DNA from: Aselliscus stoliczkanus
Taxonomy: Eukaryota > Chordata > Mammalia > Chiroptera > Hipposideridae
Length of the DNA stretch: 64,000 bases
Direction of reading: 5' to 3'
NCBI GenBank assembly: GCA_033961575.1
Contig: CM066727.1
Coordinates: 153,559,434-153,623,433 of the forward strand
Made by a program: the position numbers and the translations under genes. Below the pieces are notes generated by a model. That model worked only from the letters and a program-made list of their open reading frames with translations. It was not told the origin of the DNA and made no database searches. This document shows, piece after piece, positions 61,246 to 64,000 of the stretch; position 1 is the stretch's first letter; every line of letters starts with the position of its first letter.

Positions 61246-62554
61246 TCCTCCTCCCCCTCATTGCTGATCCTCCCCCCTCCCCCCAAGTCAGGGGAGGACT
61301 TTGCCCCTTCCTCTCCCCACAGACCAGCATTCTTTCCCTGCCATTATCATCCTGTTAAACAGAGAGGCCAGTCAGGATCCATATGGATCACATTAACAAT
61401 TGCTTATTATCTGGGCCAAGACTGCCCCCACTCTCCACCCCCAGCTCCTACTGCTGCAGTTGCTGGACCCTTTAGGAGCCCAGCCTTCCTGACTCCCCCT
61501 CCCCCCACCATCTCAGTCAGGGAGGGCAGAGGACAGGCTGGTCTCCCTCACCCTCCCTGTGCCTTCTAGCAGAACTTTGCTTCTTGACTTGGCTGGCAGT
61601 TAATGACTCCTTTACCCGATTTAATGAAAACCAGGCTCCCCACAGGAGAGGTTTAGTAGGTTCCAGGGTTGCAGCAGGGTAAGGTGGACCCTGGGCCTGG
61701 GTGCACCTGTGGTCTGCAACAACCCCTGCCTTCCAGTGGACAGAGGCTGTGGCCAGGGGCGAGCCCCACTAGGCAGAGCATGGGGTATACTGGTGTCTTC
61801 TGCCATCTCGGCTCTGGGCTGGTCCTGCTCCCTTCTGGGAGCTGGAATGCTAGTAAGAAAGATAAGGCAGGTGAGACCCTGTAAGACAGCGGCACTGTGT
61901 CCCACACCTTGTGCTGCAGTCAAAAAAGCAAGAAATCTGAGTTCCCTGGAGTGAGTGGCAGCTGAGTTGGTGGCCTTGAAGGATGGGGAGTGGAGTTTAT
62001 GTTGAAATGCATATAGCTCAAGAATACTAGGATGGAAGGGGTCTTCCAGATCACCTGGTCTGGGGGTCCATAACATTTTTTGATTTACAGACTCCTCAGA
62101 GGGACTTATGAAAACTGTTCCCCCAAAATGCACTTCTATCAATCTACACTAAACTTCACGTTCTGCTTTAGAGAGTTCTTAGAGTCCCTGGAGCCCATGG
62201 GGATTCTACATCAAGAAGCTCTCACCCTAGTCCAGCCCCCTCTGAAGTGCTGAGGGCAGAGTCGGGCCTGCAGCCCAGCACTTCTACCTCCACACACGGT
62301 GCTGTCTGCATGGCCTTATTACTGGCAGGTGGATGGGATGAGCTAAGGTACCAGGGGTAGCAGATCAAGATGATGGGCCAGACTTTGAGTGGGAAAGGTT
62401 TTTGCTGCCCGGGCCAGGGTGTGGGGTCATCATCCCATCTCTGAGTGTGTTGTCTGGACAAACGATGTCCAGGGCTTATTTTGTTTTAGGATCCACTTGT
62501 CCCCAGGAACCAGGAGTGGCAGGAAAATCTAGCTCTCCTCGGGATATTCCATAA

Positions 62555-62700
62555 GTGTCTTGATAAATCATAGCTACCACTTATGCAGCATTTATTAAAT
62601 ACTCTATGTCTCATCTGTGAAATGGGACCAAGGATGGTTTCTATCTCATAAGCATTATTGTGAGAATTAAATGAGGTAGGAGCTGGGAGCCCTAAGTTCT
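62555..62700 (+). repeat. MIR-like fragment
   Basis: 'gtctcatctgtgaaatggga' and 'attgtgagaattaaatgagg'. Confidence 0.55.
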
Positions 62701-62950
62701 TGTCTCAATTGACTGTGGGCCTGTGAGGGCCTGACCAGAAATGCAGGCGACAGTGCTCAGGGCTGTCATTGCTGTTGATGCTGACATTTCCCTGCTTGGC
62801 GCAGCTAAGGAGAGGGGACTGCAGTGGGAACCACCCAGGTGCCTTGCCCCAATTCACCTTGGGGACTGGAGGTGCGGTGGGGAGTTCTAATGAATGTTGG
62901 GCAGTGGCCACGGGGCAGCCTCCATGGAGCTGTGGCCCAGATCCCATTTT

Positions 62951-63187
62951 TATTTTTTTTTTAAGATTTCTATTGCGGAAGGGGAATAGTCAAGTTGTTG
63001 CCCTTCAGTTTTAGCTGTGGAGGGCACAGCTAGCTCAGCTCTTTAAGTCCAGTCGCCATCCGGCCGCCTGTTGGCAGCTCAGCGGCTACTCAGCTCCAGC
63101 ACAGCTCACTGGCCCATGAGGAAATCGAACTGGCAGCCTCGCTGCTCAGAGCTCATGCTCTTGTCCAACTGAGACACCCGGCTGGCC
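62951..63187 (-). mobile_element. tRNA-derived SINE, second head type with tail, reverse
   Basis: The antisense tail is shortened (AAGATTTCTATTGCGGAAGG), followed by AGTTTTAGCTGTGGAGGGCA and an antisense head ending GAGACACCCGGCTGGCCC. The left flank CAGATCCCATTT (62938-62949) pairs with CAAGATCCCATTT at 63188-63200 as target duplication. Confidence 0.85.
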
Positions 63188-63200
63188 CAAGATCCCATTT

Positions 63201-63313
63201 TTTTTGTTTTTTTTTTTGAGGGCAGTGTCACTGGCCCTCACATGTGGGACCTGAACCGGGGCCTCTGGCTTCCAAAGGCAGTTCTTAACAACCGCGCTAC
63301 TCGGCCGGCCCCC
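63201..63313 (-). mobile_element. tRNA-derived SINE, short type, stacked on the previous one
   Basis: Poly(T), GAGGGCAGTGTCACTGGCCC and antisense head ending CTCGGCCGGCCC. Its duplication CAAGATCCCATTT at 63188-63200 and 63314-63326 is the same sequence that flanks the neighbouring SINE. Confidence 0.9.
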
Positions 63314-63394
63314 CAAGATCCCATTTGTTGATGACCCGTCATAGCGCTCACCCTAGGGGCCAAGCCCTGGGTTGCAGTGGCCCTCCCACTAACC

Positions 63395-63470
63395 AGGTGT
63401 CATCACCCTGGACAAGTCCCTTGTTCTGGGTCTTCATTTGCTACATGGGGATAAAAACACTGAGTGGGTT
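63395..63470 (+). repeat. MIR-like fragment
   Basis: 'caccctggacaagtcccttg', 'gtcttcatttgctacatggg'. 63860-63920 resembles an antisense L2 3' end. Confidence 0.5.
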
Positions 63471-64000
63471 TAGGTGACAGAGCCCTGGTTTCAAATAGTG
63501 TGCCCCTTTGTCTCTGAAGTATACACTTACCTTTGGTCACTTATTCAGTGACTTGGAACACAGGGATTCAGAGAACCACCTCCTAATGTAGGAGCAGGCA
63601 GGGGAAGGATGTGTGTGAACGTTCTGGCCTGTGGCAGGGCTGCCTAGACCATCTCTGAGGTTCTCTCTAAAGTAGTCAGGGCAGAGAGGGGAACTTGGTC
63701 TAGGAAGAGGACAGAGAGCCTGACTCAGGAACTTGGAAGGTGGAAGCATACCTCCCTCTACCTGCCCTTACTACCTGGGCAGACTGAGCCACCTGATCCC
63801 CAGTCCGGTGCTGGGATTAATCAGGGATGGATGGGAAGATGTGACGGGCTGCATTTTGCTCTAACAAATCTGTGTTGAGCACCTGCTGTGTCCCAGCACT
63901 GTGCAGGGTCCTGGGTGTACCTCAGCCAGGCTCCAGAGAGGACCCAGCTTGAGTTGGGATTCCTGAGCCCCTGAGACTCCCCCTGCACCCACTGGGTACC

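Larger units (their letters stand above)
58522..64000 (+). other. Presumed FIGNL2 intron 1
   Basis: After the CpG island it holds L2, MIR and two stacked SINEs, and unique sequence elsewhere (59.2-60.7, 61.3-62.5 kb). No AAA-ATPase coding sequence is present in the window. Confidence 0.4.

Noticed and set aside
11440..63313. SINE heads as genuine tRNA genes
   Set aside because: They have A- and B-box-like sequences and an anticodon-like hairpin, but lack a proper acceptor stem and end in poly(A) with target duplications, so they are retroposons.
58522..64000. Search for the FIGNL2 AAA-ATPase coding exon
   Set aside because: No Walker-type GPRG-GKT/ALLG sequence or WTPEH start was found; it must lie further right, if the gene call is right.

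Overview
This window is nuclear DNA from a placental mammal. It has split genes with GT-AG introns, CpG-island promoters, ancient MIR, L2, L1, MER5 and MaLR-type repeats, and (TG)n and (TA)n microsatellites. The youngest repeats are tRNA-derived SINEs beginning GGGCCGGCCGAGTGGC, which are not Alu, B1, CAN, ERE or Bov types. From memory they resemble SINEs of yinpterochiropteran bats (horseshoe or leaf-nosed bat relatives). A bat is my best guess for the organism, but that is an inference and not proven.

Three genes can be named. (1) ACVRL1 (ALK1), minus strand: non-coding exon 1 at about 10392-10647 inside a CpG island, and coding exons 2-8 between 5555 and 2155. The last two exons lie beyond the left edge, because intron 8 runs off position 1. 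(2) ANKRD33, minus strand: four coding exons from 25539 to 22896, giving 382 residues. (3) A probable first exon of FIGNL2, plus strand, ending at 58521 in a large CpG island. This call rests mainly on synteny, because the human order is FIGNL2-ANKRD33-ACVRL1 with FIGNL2 in opposite orientation.

Layout: 1-2154 ACVRL1 intron 8; 2155-5555 receptor exons; 5556-10391 ACVRL1 intron 1; 10.3-11.0 kb ACVRL1 promoter island; 11-22.8 kb repeat-rich spacer; 22.9-26.1 kb ANKRD33; 26-57.8 kb long intergenic region dominated by nested repeats, with an orphan CpG island at 39.7-40.1 kb and a possible conserved non-coding element at 44.7 kb; 57.85-60.25 kb FIGNL2 island; then FIGNL2 intron 1 to the right edge. 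The genes are neighbours and not an operon. ACVRL1 is an endothelial BMP9/BMP10 receptor, ANKRD33 a photoreceptor-enriched ankyrin protein and FIGNL2 an AAA-family microtubule protein.

I found no exotic coding system. The least explained biology is in the repeats. At least three different tRNA-like SINE heads share one 3' tail with an AATAAA, some copies carry several tRNA-like units, the tail exists in single and duplicated forms across different heads, and several copies are nested or stacked with readable target duplications. Coordinates of old repeats are approximate. Family names were assigned by eye, without a repeat search.
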